A stretch of 64,000 nucleotides of DNA, from assembly GCA_964017185.1 (NCBI GenBank), contig OZ024874.1, positions 56,027,356 to 56,091,355 on the forward strand, read 5' to 3'. Source of the DNA: Rugalucina vietnamica (Eukaryota > Mollusca > Bivalvia > Lucinida > Lucinidae). Both the position numbers and the translations under genes were made by a program. The notes under the pieces were generated by a model that saw only the letters and a program-made list of their open reading frames with translations, was not told the DNA's origin and did no database searches. Shown here in pieces: positions 31,716 to 42,821 of the stretch (position 1 is its first letter; the number at the start of each line of letters is the position of its first letter).

Positions 31716-33387
31716 GTTTTATGTTACGTCTACACTGGACCACGCTCTCACTACGTCCTTACCACGTTCTAAAAATTCAAGAACGTGGCGAGGACGGGGT
31801 CAAAATGAAACAATTTCGGATTTCTAAGTTCCCACTACGTCCTTACTACGTCCCCGCCACGTTCTTATTACGTCCGCACCACGTCCTTACTACGTCCTTC
31901 ACGTTTCCACTACGTCCTCAATACGCGCTCACCAAGTTCATCCCGTTTCCACTACGTCCTTGCTACGTCCTCACGAAGACCAAGCAGTTCATACCACGCG
32001 CGAACTACGTTTCCAGTACGTTCTAACTGTAAATATATTAATCAGTCGTGTATTAAGAGTCAGATAAGTTGCGAAACAGCTTGAAATTGAAGTAAGAAAA
32101 TGACGGGCGGACAACATTTCCTGTGGTATTCGCATGAAATTGAAGAATGCCTCTATCCTCAACTCCGCTAGTAGTCGGTCGTAATGCCCGTACTGAAAAG
32201 GTACAAGTAGGCAAAGATCAGGAAAAGGCACAATCAGAAAAAGATTCCCACTCCAAAAACCGAGGTGGGAAAAAACCAAACTAACAATCAGGTACTTATA
32301 CCATGAAAACATTTCGTAAGCCGAATGAACAGCTATTTTCCCAATAGGTGGCCACTCAGTTACCTTAACTTAAATAAAAATATGAAAACATACATAAGGC
32401 GCCAACAGCACAAAAATAATTTAAACACCAAGACATAAAACAAAAAGAACCACCACAGAAGTATCGACTTGGAACGATCAGTAGTAACACAATGTTACTG
32501 GCGGGTTTAAATCGATTTTACATGACCATAACCTCACCCTCATCTTCTGCAATGGCTCTTATATACACATATAAACAAGCTGAAGCTGAAGCCTCCTTTC
32601 AGCTGATAGCCAAGGGCGCACCCAACAAGATCTTGCCCTTCTATTCCTCCTCCTGTAAAATAGCACAAGTGCAGCCTGTGCACCAAGTAAGGCATGATGT
32701 CCTTGAAGGAGAGCAAGTTACAAGAGTACTTCTCTGTTCATGTTTCGATTTCTATATGATTTAAATAAAAGCGAAAGCAAATGCTTGAGGGTACGGGACA
32801 ATTAAAACAAAATTAATAAAACGTTGAGGACGTAGTTCGAACCTGGTGTGAACGTGATAAGAACCTACTAAGGACGTGTTAGGAACCGCTAGGACGTGAT
32901 AAGAACGCAGTGCAGTCTTCTAGGACGCGGTAAGGACGTACAAGAAGCGTGGTATAGTCTTGTCGAGAACTTGATGGACGTAGCGAGGACGTAGCGAGGA
33001 CGTAGTAGAAGCGTAGCGAGGTCTTGACGGTCTGCAACAAATTTGCATCGCGTCCACGAAGACCGCACTACGTTTGCGCCACGTTCTTTCTACGTCCTAC
33101 AAGTTCCTACTACGTCCTTACCACGTCCTTACTACGTCCTTACTGCGTTCTAATTCCACCCCGTCCTCGCCACGTTTCTTTTGAGCATGTTCAAAATTTG
33201 ACCAAGACCTCCGCGTCCATCAAGACCTCACTACGTCCTTACTACGTTCCTTTTTTTTTTTAAAAAAGTTTAATACTGTTTTTATGTTACGTCTACACCG
33301 TACCACGTCCTCACTACGTCCTTAATTTTTTAGGACGTAGTAAGGACGTAGTGAGAACGTGGCCCGGTGTAGACGTAACATAAAAAC
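31716..33387. mobile_element. ACGTCC-iteron element with TIRs
   Basis: Left end gttttatgttacgtctacac, right end its complement (33368-33387). The interior is dominated by degenerate ~10-12 bp iterons of the (c/t)tACGTCCt type on the left (31730-32020, 33050-33250) and their complement aggacgtag in 32820-33020. A PLE-like fragment (32197-32560) sits inside. No transposase seen. Confidence 0.68.
32197..32560 (-). mobile_element. PLE-like 3' fragment P7
   Basis: Minus-strand fragment from the family 3' terminus (aaaggtacaagtaggcaaag) to the cctcaccctcatcttctgca block. Little diverged. It lies inside the ACGTCC element. Confidence 0.88.
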
Positions 33388-33397
33388 AGTATTAAAC
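33268..33397. mobile_element. 130-bp palindrome at the end of the ACGTCC element
   Basis: The segment gtttaatactgtttttatgt pairs with its complement ending 33397. The inner arms (cgtcctcactacgtcctta against taaggacgtagtgag) fold to a short loop. It may be a solo deletion derivative that provides the right end of 31716-33387. Confidence 0.75.
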
Positions 33398-33706
33398 GTT
33401 TTTTTTTTTTACTTTGTGTTACATTTCTGAACAAACCCAATACATATGGCAAGGGACATAAAATCGAATTAAGGATGTACAAGGATTGTACTTTCTCACC
33501 TATCCCTATTTTCATAGACAAGCATATCCCTTTGTGTGTGTGTCTGTCAGATTTTTCTATCACACCACTTATACTTTTTAGCTATAGCTAAATGTCATTT
33601 CTGTATTTAGCTAAATGAAATCTACACCTCATCCTTACTTCCATATAAGGAAGAGTCTAAAGGTATTAAAATATCCATATGTATGAGGACAATAATAAAA
33701 AAAATT

Positions 33707-33943
33707 TGAGCCGCATCGTGAGAAAACCGGATTTTTGCCTAGGCGAAAACAAAGGCGCAGATCAGCTTCGCGGTAACCGCGAAGCTGATCAGCGCCTTTG
33801 TTTTCGCTACTCGGATAGTGCAATTCCTCCTCTACTTAAATCCAAAATTTCAAGCTTCTAGCTCTTTTCTGAGCTTGTACAGGCCGGTTTGTGTCGGACC
33901 TGGTCGGAAACCCCGAAGACCGGTTTTCTCGCGTCGCGGCTCA
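33707..33943. mobile_element. GAGCCG hairpin MITE, copy 5 (best preserved)
   Basis: Ends tgagccgcatcgtgagaaaa and the inverted ctcgcgtcgcggctca. The central perfect hairpin has arms gcgaaaacaaaggcgcagat and atcagcgcctttgttttcgc, with the tip cttcgcggtaaccgcgaag. Confidence 0.93.
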
Positions 33944-34152
33944 AATAGTGCTTAGGCCTCAACAATGAAAACTCTGACTCATTTTCTGATGAACAGAGCC
34001 TTGGGTGAGACTTAAATTATCTGAAAACTTGCCTAAAATTTCCTTGTCTCGGCCTCAACCTCATCATAGATTCCTTTAATCTGTAGATGCTGAAAAGCCT
34101 AAACTTTAGGAGAATTGTAACCTACCATGAAAACATGTTTATTATTATTCAT

Positions 34153-34425
34153 CAGGAAAATATGTCCGTGAAATGTATACAGCATTAACCCCCACTTTTA
34201 TATAGAAAAACTGGGGGTTTTTAGGGGTTTACCTACTTTTCCTATTTTTGATCCAAAACAAAGATTGTGGGTACTCGTTTAACCACCTCGGCAATGCGGT
34301 TCTAACGTGTACCCACAATCAATGTTTGGAGTAAAATTATTAAAACATATCAATTTTGTCCAATGAAAGTTTCAATGTTTGATTTTGAAAAAAATCTTTA
34401 TTTTGCTTGGGCAAGTTTTCGTAAT

Positions 34426-34426
<1 letters not shown>
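34153..34426 (+). mobile_element. CGAGGCGG hairpin MITE, copy g
   Basis: Runs from caggaaaatatgtccgtgaa to gggcaagttttcgtaatg, with hairpin accacctcggcaatgcggtt (some mismatches). Confidence 0.85.

Positions 34427-34466
<40 letters not shown>
34425..34466. repeat. ATT trinucleotide microsatellite
   Basis: About 13 att units immediately after the MITE end. The MITE target may itself have been this repeat. Confidence 0.92.
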
Positions 34467-34572
34467 TGCAGTGGTCAGCCAGTTTGGGACCTCGCTAGAT
34501 TTCAAGTATAGGTCAGGTACCTCAATAGTCTAGAATTTTGAGCACTAACGTGTTTATTTAAACATAATAATA

Positions 34573-34808
34573 TGATCCGCTGCATGGGAAAAGCAACAGT
34601 TTGCTCAGGCGAAAACAAAGGCGCAGATCAGCTTCGCGGTAACTGCGAAGCTGATCTGCGCCTTTGTTTTCGCTGCACGGATAGTACAGTTCCTCTTCTT
34701 TCTAAATCCAAAAAATCCAGCCTCTAGCCATCTTCTGTGACTACACAGCCCGGTTTGTGTTGGACCTGATCGGAACCCAAATTGTTGGTTTTCTCACGCA
34801 CAGGCTCA
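34573..34808. mobile_element. GAGCCG hairpin MITE, copy 6
   Basis: Ends tgatccgctgcatgggaaaa and the inverted ctcacgcacaggctca. The central hairpin is intact (cttcgcggtaactgcgaag tip). The flanks ataataat/attataat may be a degenerate target duplication. Confidence 0.88.
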
Positions 34809-35033
34809 ATTATAATGGTATATGGTACGGTCGGTGACTCCTAAAAAGGCGCCACTATGCTGTAGTCCAACGCTCGCTTAATATTTATTCAAAAGAAGGA
34901 TGGCGGGTGTATGCATTTTTTGATGGTGACGCTTAATGAATCTGAATCTGCCATGTACTCCAAACACCTCTAAAAGAGTATTATATGGAGTGCATGTAAT
35001 GAACTGTGGTAAATGAAGGCCAGACATATACAT

Positions 35034-36345
35034 ATGGATGAGGGTCTGGTATTCACTAATCACTAAAAATTTAACAATTTATTCAATGTCATTAAAATTT
35101 TGGCTTATTCATTAAAATTAGCTCATTTATTCATTAAAATATGATAATTACTAGTCACGCCTTCTTCACCCAGCTAATATCCATAAGCAAATAGGTGTTC
35201 CCCGCCTAAGGCATCACCTGTCTCAAGCCACAAGTATTAAATATTGTAGACCGCTGAGTGCAACCTTGATATTAACATCTTGAGAGAAGTATATATACTC
35301 TGCTAGACCACAAAGCCTCATATAAACTTTCCGAAATAGTATACTGATTTATTTTAGCAAATCCCCTTTTAAATCTGTTGGGAGTTTAATCCCCTCCACC
35401 TTAAATACTGAATACGCCTTAAATTTTACCCTGAATCTTTCTCTTCAAGTATGAATACCAAGGGTTATTTAAGAAAAAATGCAATTTCAGGGGTAAAAGT
35501 TATAATAAAATGTTGTTGTTTTTATCTAGTAAACTATGTGATGTATGGATTTGTGCTTGTGCCTGATTGTACAATACATTTTATTATTTATTAATGTCTT
35601 AAATACCGAGCGAGCGAAGTGAGCGAGGAAAAATATGTAGCGCCATATAAATTGCCAGATAGATTTGCATTAGTGCTGCCTTAGTGCCGTTCTTAATGCT
35701 GCCTTGTTTCTGATTGCAAAAGACACTATAATTATGTTCTGTTCTATAAAAAAAGCAAGATGATATCCATCCACAGAAAAGATTATTATTATAGGATTGG
35801 AAAATACATAATAAGGACAAAGTGGGGTAATAGAATAAAAAGAAAATACATATAACATAAGCAAACAAAATAGTGAAATAGTATCTGGCTCAGTAAACAT
35901 CCAGAATGATTTAATTTATTTTTCTCTGCCTTCAAATGACACATTTCGTTTTCAATTGGTCCTTGAGGTGAGTCCCTACATGCTTGGCTTCCAGACATAT
36001 GTCTTTCCAAACATTCAAGGATTTCTGAAATAGGAATACAACATTTGAACAAAATCGGGTCTGGGGGCGTACAGACCCCAGAAAAAATGAAATTCTGGAA
36101 TGTCAGGGAGGTCATCTAAGACAATTCCATAGCCAAATTTTAGCATATTCATTATTCTTTAAAATGCTATTATTCACTATTCATTATATTACTCTGCTAT
36201 TCATTAAAAATTTACAATTATTCATTATTCTTTAGGACCTTATTATTCACTAATCATTTTTTTTTTTTTGCTCTTTATTCACTCTCATTAAAAATTTTAG
36301 GCCATTATTCATTAATCATTATACCCCATCCAGACCCTCATGGAT
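35034..36345. mobile_element. AT-rich iteron element with ATGAGGGTCTGG ends
   Basis: The segment atggatgagggtctgg at 35034-35049 is inverted as ccagaccctcatggat at 36330-36345. Subterminal zones on both sides are repeats of ttcattaaaa / attattcatta. The middle (35500-36110) has no recognised ORF. 1.3 kb, non-autonomous. Confidence 0.62.
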
Positions 36346-36460
36346 ATAAGTTCGAGAGCACATGTGATAATGTAAAGACCAAACTCTAAACTGTATATAT
36401 CCTTCTGTGTTAACCTTATGAAGTAAACGAATAAAATTTGTTAACATTTGTAGTATCCAA

Positions 36461-36915
36461 AAAGGTACAAGTAGGCAACGATCAGGAAAAGGCGCAATCA
36501 AAATATTCCAACTTCAAAAACCGAGGTGGAAAAATCTAAATTAACAATCAGGTACTTATACCATGAAAACATATCGTAAGCCGAATGAGCAGCTATTTTC
36601 CCAATAGGTGGCCACTCAGTTACCTAAACTTAACTAAAAATATAATAACATAAGGCGCCAACAGCACAAAAAATTAAAAACCAAGACACAAAACAATAAG
36701 ACCATCACAGAAGTATCGCCTTGGAACGATCATTAATATAAAATTACTGGCGGGCTTAAATCGATATTACAGGTACCTAACCTCACCCTCAGCTTCTACA
36801 GTGGTTCACAACATTTAGTTAGTTGTTCGGTCCTTGTGGTGAATCTCTAGCTAGTCAATGAATCATCATGGACAAAGAAATAAATCATGATAAACAACAT
36901 CATGATGAATCAAAG
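36461..36915 (-). mobile_element. PLE-like 3' fragment P8
   Basis: Minus-strand fragment from aaaggtacaagtaggcaacg to the catgatgaatcaaagt block, 5'-truncated before the ORF. Confidence 0.85.
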
Positions 36916-37137
36916 TTGCTTCTATGTAGAAATGGTGAACATTAAACATAAACTGCGGCGAACAGCGGCCATCTTTGATTCAGAAGATTCATGCCAGATT
37001 TATCATGAACGCACTAATATTCCTTGCGCTAACTTCGATATATGAACTGATTTTGTCGTAATTTTTCGCGAGCAAACCTTTGAACTTGGATCGTATTGGT
37101 TATTATTTGTCGGCGGTAGAACTTGCGGGGGCACATT

Positions 37138-37410
37138 AGGAAAACATGTCCGTGCAATATATACCCCTTAAAGCCCGCTTTTACATAGAAAATTGGGTTT
37201 GCAGGGGTATACCTAATTTTCTCATTTTTGATCCAAATCATACATTGTGGGTACTCGTTAGAACCGCTTCGGCGAGGCGGTTCTATCGTGTACCCACAAT
37301 ATTTGTTTTGAGCTTAAATATTAAAAATAACATTTTTTTTTCAGTGAAACTTTTCAATTTTTGCTTCTGAAACAAATCCCTTTATATTGCATGGGCAAGT
37401 TTTCGTAATG
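37138..37410 (+). mobile_element. CGAGGCGG hairpin MITE, copy h
   Basis: Runs from aggaaaacatgtccgtgcaa to gcatgggcaagttttcgtaa plus tg. The hairpin gttagaaccgcttcggcgag/gcggttctatc is intact. Confidence 0.88.
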
Positions 37411-37445
37411 CGGGTTTCTTCCTATTTATACATAATATATACATG

Positions 37446-38301
37446 TAGATACAAGTATGCAATGATCAGGAAATGGCGCTATCAGAAAGAAATTCCCACT
37501 TCACAAACCGAGGTGTGGGAAAAAACTAAAATGACACTTACTGTAGGTAAAGAAAACATATCGTAAGCCGAGTGAGCAGCTATTACCCAACAGGCGGCCA
37601 CTTAGTTACCCGAACTTAACTAAAATATGAAAACGTACATAAGGCTCAAACAGCACAAAAATTCGACATCAAAGCACAAAACAATTAGAACCACAACAAA
37701 AGTATCGCCTTGGAACAATCAGTAATATAAAATTACTAGGGGGGGTCTTAAACCGGTTTTACAGTCCCCTTACCTCACCCTCATCTTCTGTAGTGGTTCA
37801 CAACATTTATTTAGTTGTTCGGTCCCGTAGAGAATCTCGAACTAGTCAATGAATCATCAAGGACAAACGAATAAGTCATGATAACCACCCTGATGACTAA
37901 ACATATTCAGTAAGCTGTCCGACGCGGAAGATCCTTGGGCGCAAAATAACTAACTGAAACCCAGAGCAAAAGAAAACACCAGTTGATACCCAGTGGGCCA
38001 AGCAGCAGACATGAATGTCCGGCCCAACCAACTTAAATGAATAGCTTTCTGTCGGGGCCATCATACAGTCTGACGCCCGACCCATCGGCGTGCAATTAAA
38101 GAAGGCAACATAGTTATCAAACACGATTGGGTTAAAAACTAAGCATGCAGACTGTCGCATAACATTCAAGTTATAACCTATACGTCTGTAACGTGTAATA
38201 TTTTTTCTAAACTGAAAATAAACATCATTCCTTCCTATAAATTTCTTAAATTTGTAAAACAAGTCACCATAAAATTCTGGTTCCGAAAGGCCATCATGTA
38301 A
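37446..38301 (-). pseudogene. PLE-like copy C, 5'-truncated in the RT C-terminus
   Basis: On the minus strand the coding end reads HDGLSEPEFYGDLFYKFKKF, then RIGYNLNVMRQSACLVFNPI and NCTPMGRASDCMMAPT. The normal stop is bypassed, so the frame runs on into 3'UTR. The 3'UTR continues to a degenerate 3' end at about 37446. The copy breaks off at 38288-38301 (ggccatcatgta), where another copy's 3' end begins. That 12-bp remnant also appears at 58747. Confidence 0.82.
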
Positions 38302-38612
38302 AAAGGTACAAGTAGGCAAAGATCAGGAAAAGGCGCAATCAGAAAAAGATTCCCACTCCAAAAACCGAGGTGGGAAAAAACCAAACTAACAATCAGGTAC
38401 TTATACCATGAAACATATCATAAGCCGAATGAGCAGCTATTTTCCCAATAGGTGGCCACTCAGTTACCTTAACTTAACTGAAAATATGAAAACATACATA
38501 AGGCGCCAACAGCACAAAAAAAATTTTAAACACCAAGACATAAAACAAAAAGAACCACCAAAGAAGTATCGACTTGGAACGATCAGTAACACAAAGTTAC
38601 TGGCGGGCTTAA
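38302..38612 (-). mobile_element. PLE-like partial copy in tandem before the long one
   Basis: Minus-strand 3'UTR from terminus aaaggtacaagtaggcaaag to gttactggcgggctta. It abuts the 3' terminus of the next copy at 38613, so two 3' ends lie head to tail 311 bp apart. Such partial tandems (pseudo-LTRs) are known for Penelope-like elements. Confidence 0.85.
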
Positions 38613-41340
38613 AAAGGTACAAGTAGGCAAAGATCAGGAAAAGGCGCAATCAGAAAAAGATTCCCACTCAAAAAACCGAGGTGGGAAAAAAAAACAAACT
38701 AACAATCAGGTACTTATACCATGAAACAATCGTAAGCCGAATGGGCAGCTATTTTCCCAATAGGTGGCCACTCAGTTACCTTAACTTAACTAAAAATATG
38801 AAAACATACATAAGGCGCCAACAGCACAAAAATTTTTTTAAACACCAAGACATAAAACAAAAAGAACCACCACAGAAGTATCGACTTGGAACGATCAGTA
38901 ACACAAAGTTACTGGCGGGCTTAAACCGGTTTTACATGGCCATAACCTCACCCTCAGCTTCCGCAGTGGTTCATAACATTTAGTTAGTTATTCGGTCCTC
39001 GTGGTGAATCTCTAACTAGTCAATGAATCATCAAGAACAAACAAATAAATCATGATAAACATCCTGATGAATCAAAAACCAGGACTCACAGACTGAGTAA
39101 GCTGCCCGACGATGGAGATCCCTGGGCGCCGAATAACCTACTAACTCCGGAGCAAAAGAAAAACACCAGTTGGACCCCGGTGGGCCAAGCAACAGACAAG
39201 AAGCTCCGGCCCCAACCAACTAAAATGAATAGCTTTATGTCGGGGCCATCATAGAGTCTGACGCCCGACCCACCGGCGTGCAATTAAAGAAGGCAGCATA
39301 GTTATCAACCATGATTGGGTTAAAAACTAAGCATGCAGACTGTCGCATAACATTCAAGTTATAACCTATACGTTTGTAACGTGTTATGATTTTTCTGAAC
39401 TGAAAAGAAAAATCATTAATTCCTTTAAGTTTCTTAAATTTGTAAACCAAGTCACCATAAAATTCAGGTTCCGAAAGGCCCTCACTTAAAAGCGTCTTTA
39501 ACCCAACATTATATTTGGAAATCAATTCATAGTGTCTACGATAAAATTTAGAAAATGTTTTTCGAAGTTTATGATACCGATTGCCCTGTTGGAGAAGTTT
39601 TGCCGTTAAACATTTATTTCGAGCGTTGAAGTCTGTAACATGATTGCAGACTCTAGCAAACCTAATAAGTTGCGAAATGTATACACCATAAGAAGCACGA
39701 CGAGGAACGTCACCATCCAAAAAAGGAAAATTTACTATATCAAAATCAAAGTCATCGCGCTTATCATAAATTTTAGAAGAAACAAATCCATTAGCAACAG
39801 AAAGATGTAGATCTAAAAAGGGGGCTTCAGTATCTGAGATATTGGCTTTGTTCAACTGAAGTTCAGGTGGATACATTTGATTGACCATACCTTCAAAATA
39901 AGGGTTGTCAATGTTCAATAGGTCATCGAGGTACCTAGATGTGGAATTAAAAGCCTCGATAACATCAGCTTGATTATCATAGTTAAGAGAATCCATGAAA
40001 TCTCTTTCGTAGCAGTATAAAAATAAATCAGCTACGAGAGGTGCGCAATTTGTACCCATCGGAATTCCAACAATTTGTCTGTATAACTTGGTCCCAAATC
40101 TAATATAAATATTATCAAGGAGATAGGATAAGGCGTCGCATACATTCTGACATGACCAAAGTGTATACCGACTTTGGTCAGAGGAAGTGAAAAAAGCCTT
40201 TCTGTCATTACATGCCAAATAAAGTGAACCATAGTTTTTTAATGCCCTTTTGAAGGTCCACTCTATCAAATCCAGAAGTTTTTCTTTAATTAGATTATGT
40301 GGTAATGTTGTATACAGAGTAGAAAAATCATATGTGGACAAGCTTGTCGCACGGAACCCTCTACACTTCAATTTACTGAGCACCTCACCAGAATTTTTGA
40401 TTGACCAAAACCAATTTTTATTTGAAGTTTCATACACTGTCTCACAGTATCTTATAACATGAGATTTGATAGCAGTAAGACAGGAAGTTAATAATTTAGA
40501 AAGTTCAGTGGTAGTACAAGAGCTAGAATTTGCAATAAATCTAGCTTTGTATGGTCTTTTGTGAAGCTTAGGTAACCAATACATCGTAGGAAGTTTGTCT
40601 TGGCCTTCATTGACACAAACAGAAAACTTAACAGGTAAATCGTTTAAGTGGGCATTAACTACAGACACCTCATCAGTATCTGTCTCCAGATAAGCCCTGG
40701 TACCATCAAGCTCCTGTTTTAAGGTGTTAACGTAGTGAAGCCTACAAACGACAACAACATTGTTTGCGGCTTTATCTGCCGGAACCAAGACATACTTTCT
40801 ATGAAATTCTTGGATACCCTGCTTCAAATGCCTAAATGACGATTTGGGTTTAGGAGGTAAAAGATTAGTATTTTGTGAATAAAACTTAATACGTTTATCC
40901 ACGATAGTGAAGATACTTCTTTTCCATTCTTTAAGAGCATTATCCTCAACACCCTCTCGTTTACACCATCGATTACCGAAATCATTTAATGCAGATGAAA
41001 TCTCCTCTCTACAGTTGTCGAAATTAATGTAGGAAGGGAATCTATATTTCGGACCTTTAGAAACAATTTTGCGAATTCTAGAATCCGAAATTATTTTTAA
41101 ATTTCCAGTAACAATATGTCCAGCGGGTTGATAAACATATTTTGAATCTTTACAATCTCAAGACTTTGGAGTATTAGCATGGATATCAAGATCAGAAACA
41201 AGTTTATTGAAATTAAAAATTGTATTTCTGATTGGTTTGTTATATTTGTAACAAATAATAGGAGGTTCTGAATTTTGGAAGTAGGTAGGTATAGACTGTA
41301 TCACTGATTTATCCTGATTTAACCGGTTTTACAGGTACCT
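38613..41340 (-). mobile_element. Near-complete Penelope-like element
   Basis: Minus strand. The 3' terminus is at 38613 and the 3'UTR about 620 bp. One long RT frame runs 39235-41157 and continues, beyond one TGA, to about 41320. There the sequence changes abruptly to a 3'UTR scrap (accggttttacaggtaccta). No GIY-YIG endonuclease is recognisable after the RT. The call rests on motif order (ADKAANNVVVV, LPKLHK, FSTLYTTLP, GIPMGTNCAP, YLDD), shared 3' ends of truncated copies, and tandem partial copies. The exact clade is uncertain. Confidence 0.72.
39235..41157 (-). CDS. PLE-like reverse transcriptase ORF
   Basis: Copies element RNA into DNA. The 555 residues from a GTG codon at 40902 contain fingers motifs VLVPADKAANNVVVV (38-52) and YWLPKLHKRPYKARFI (108-123). 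Motif A is TYDFSTLYTTLPH (190-202, Asp192). Motif B is GIPMGTNCAPLVADLF (279-294). Motif C is RYLDDLL (323-329, Asp326/327). A FLDLHL segment (362-367) and a YGVYISQLIR helix (405-414) follow. All catalytic Asp are intact. GTG is not the true start: the frame stays open 85 codons upstream (YQPAGHIVTGNLKII, SKGPKYRFP) to a TGA at 41158-41160. The same frame continues beyond it (NSEPPIICYKYNKPIRNT). The end reads FNCTPVGRASDSMMAPT. So the copy is nearly intact but carries one nonsense codon and a truncated 5' end. Confidence 0.85.
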   Translation of the reverse strand, partial: DCKDSKYVYQPAGHIVTGNLKIISDSRIRKIVSKGPKYRFPSYINFDNCREEISSALNDFGNRWCKREGVEDNALKEWKRSIFTIVDKRIKFYSQNTNLLPPKPKSSFRHLKQGIQEFHRKYVLVPADKAANNVVVVCRLHYVNTLKQELDGTRAYLETDTDEVSVVNAHLNDLPVKFSVCVNEGQDKLPTMYWLPKLHKRPYKARFIANSSSCTTTELSKLLTSCLTAIKSHVIRYCETVYETSNKNWFWSIKNSGEVLSKLKCRGFRATSLSTYDFSTLYTTLPHNLIKEKLLDLIEWTFKRALKNYGSLYLACNDRKAFFTSSDQSRYTLWSCQNVCDALSYLLDNIYIRFGTKLYRQIVGIPMGTNCAPLVADLFLYCYERDFMDSLNYDNQADVIEAFNSTSRYLDDLLNIDNPYFEGMVNQMYPPELQLNKANISDTEAPFLDLHLSVANGFVSSKIYDKRDDFDFDIVNFPFLDGDVPRRASYGVYISQLIRFARVCNHVTDFNARNKCLTAKLLQQGNRYHKLRKTFSKFYRRHYELISKYNVGLKTLLSEGLSEPEFYGDLVYKFKKLKGINDFSFQFRKIITRYKRIGYNLNVMRQSACLVFNPIMVDNYAAFFNCTPVGRASDSMMAPT

Positions 41341-41530
41341 AACTTCACCCTCAGCTTCCGTAGTGGTTCTAAAGCATCTTTAGCCCAACATTAAATTTGG
41401 AAATCAACTCATAGTGTCTGCGATAAAATTCAGAAAATGTTTTTCGAAACTTATTATGATAAGTTTGGCTGTTATACATTTATTTCGCACGCTGAAGTCC
41501 TCTACATGATTGCATCTTGCATCTTGTAAA
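41320..41530 (-). pseudogene. Older PLE-like scraps fused to the 5' side
   Basis: A 3'UTR piece (ggttttacaggtacctaact, caccctcagcttccgtagtg) is joined to a diverged piece of the RT C-terminal coding region (catagtgtctgcgataaaat, gaaaatgtttttcgaaactt). This is a second, rearranged copy upstream of the main one. Confidence 0.7.
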
Positions 41531-42024
41531 TTTTGCACAGAAATTCAGTATGACCCTTTAAGTCTTTAATTAAACATGCACGGTCTCGTCATAGCATCAT
41601 AGCGGAATTAGTTTTGTACGGCTTTTTTTTTGAAAACACCCAAGAATTTTGTTTTCTAAAGAAATCAATGCAAGGTGTGCGATTTAGATCCCAAGTTGTT
41701 GTTTTAAAATAATGAACAGCTTCAACATTTCATGCCCGATTTTATTTTCGTCGATAAAGCAGAAAGGCAAACTCATATAGTCATATTCAGTAAAAGTGGA
41801 TTTGTTCATGCATGGCATATTGCATCCTCCAAAATGTTGCGAAAGCTAGGTCCAGATATGAAATATATCTGGTACAAATTTCAGTATCGCAAGAAAACAA
41901 AACAAAAAAAAACAACAAAAAATGAATATTTTCAAATGTTTCAAAAGAGTTAAAAGTGTTCCATGTGTATATAGTATTTTCGTCTTTATTTACAATATAA
42001 TACAGGTAGGATTTTAGAAATTCC

Positions 42025-42255
42025 CATATATAGTAAAACTGGGGTATGCAGGACTATATCTATTTTTCTTATTTTTGCTCCAAAACATATATTGTGGGTA
42101 CTCGTTAGAACCGCCTCGCCGAGGCGGTTCTAACGTGCACACACAATCTATGTTTTGAGCAAAAATAAGAAAAAGATCAAAATTTTTATGCTGAAAATTT
42201 CGAATTTTTAAAGCTAAAAAATCTATGTTTTTTGCATGGGCAAGTTTTCGTAATG
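42025..42255 (+). mobile_element. CGAGGCGG hairpin MITE, copy i (left end lost)
   Basis: Runs from tatagtaaaactggggtatg to gggcaagttttcgtaatg. The central hairpin gttagaaccgcctcgccgag/gcggttctaac is perfect. The first ~45 bp are missing. Confidence 0.88.
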
Positions 42256-42821
42256 ATCCATTGAGACATACAAGTGCATTTACTAGACACTTTACATAAT
42301 ATAATATTCAGTTTTGCATAATCCTATGATCTGCATGCAAGTCAAAACATTAATGTCAGCATCTATAATTGGACTGTCATACGAAAATGTGTATTATGCA
42401 TGTAATACTATGCGATATACCAGGTCCTGTAGTATCCTGCAACCCGCACACACATAGCCAGAACCGCAACATTATATTAATTTTGGTATCTGATAGAGAA
42501 AGATGTGAAGTCAATACTTTATATGCACAATTTTGCGTATTATAAATTACATGTACTATTATATAATGAAACGACCAGAGCATATTCGATGCACTTCTAA
42601 ATATATAGATAAAAGTTTAGCAATAACACCGATCAAAACTTGCATGATTTAAACACTTGAAATATTTCTGATTAGAGATTTCACCTGTGCTTATCCATTA
42701 ACATTTTTGAATGAGGTAAAGTTTACAATTTATAGTTTCATATTTTGCCTTTATATATGCGTCGTGAAAGCTTTCAATTGATGTACATGCAATGCCATAG
42801 ATAAAATATCATATCTAAAGG

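Noticed and set aside
41158-41160. Selenocysteine reading of the TGA in the RT frame
   Set aside because: A Cys position is suggestive, but no SECIS-like element was identified and a single nonsense change is simpler.
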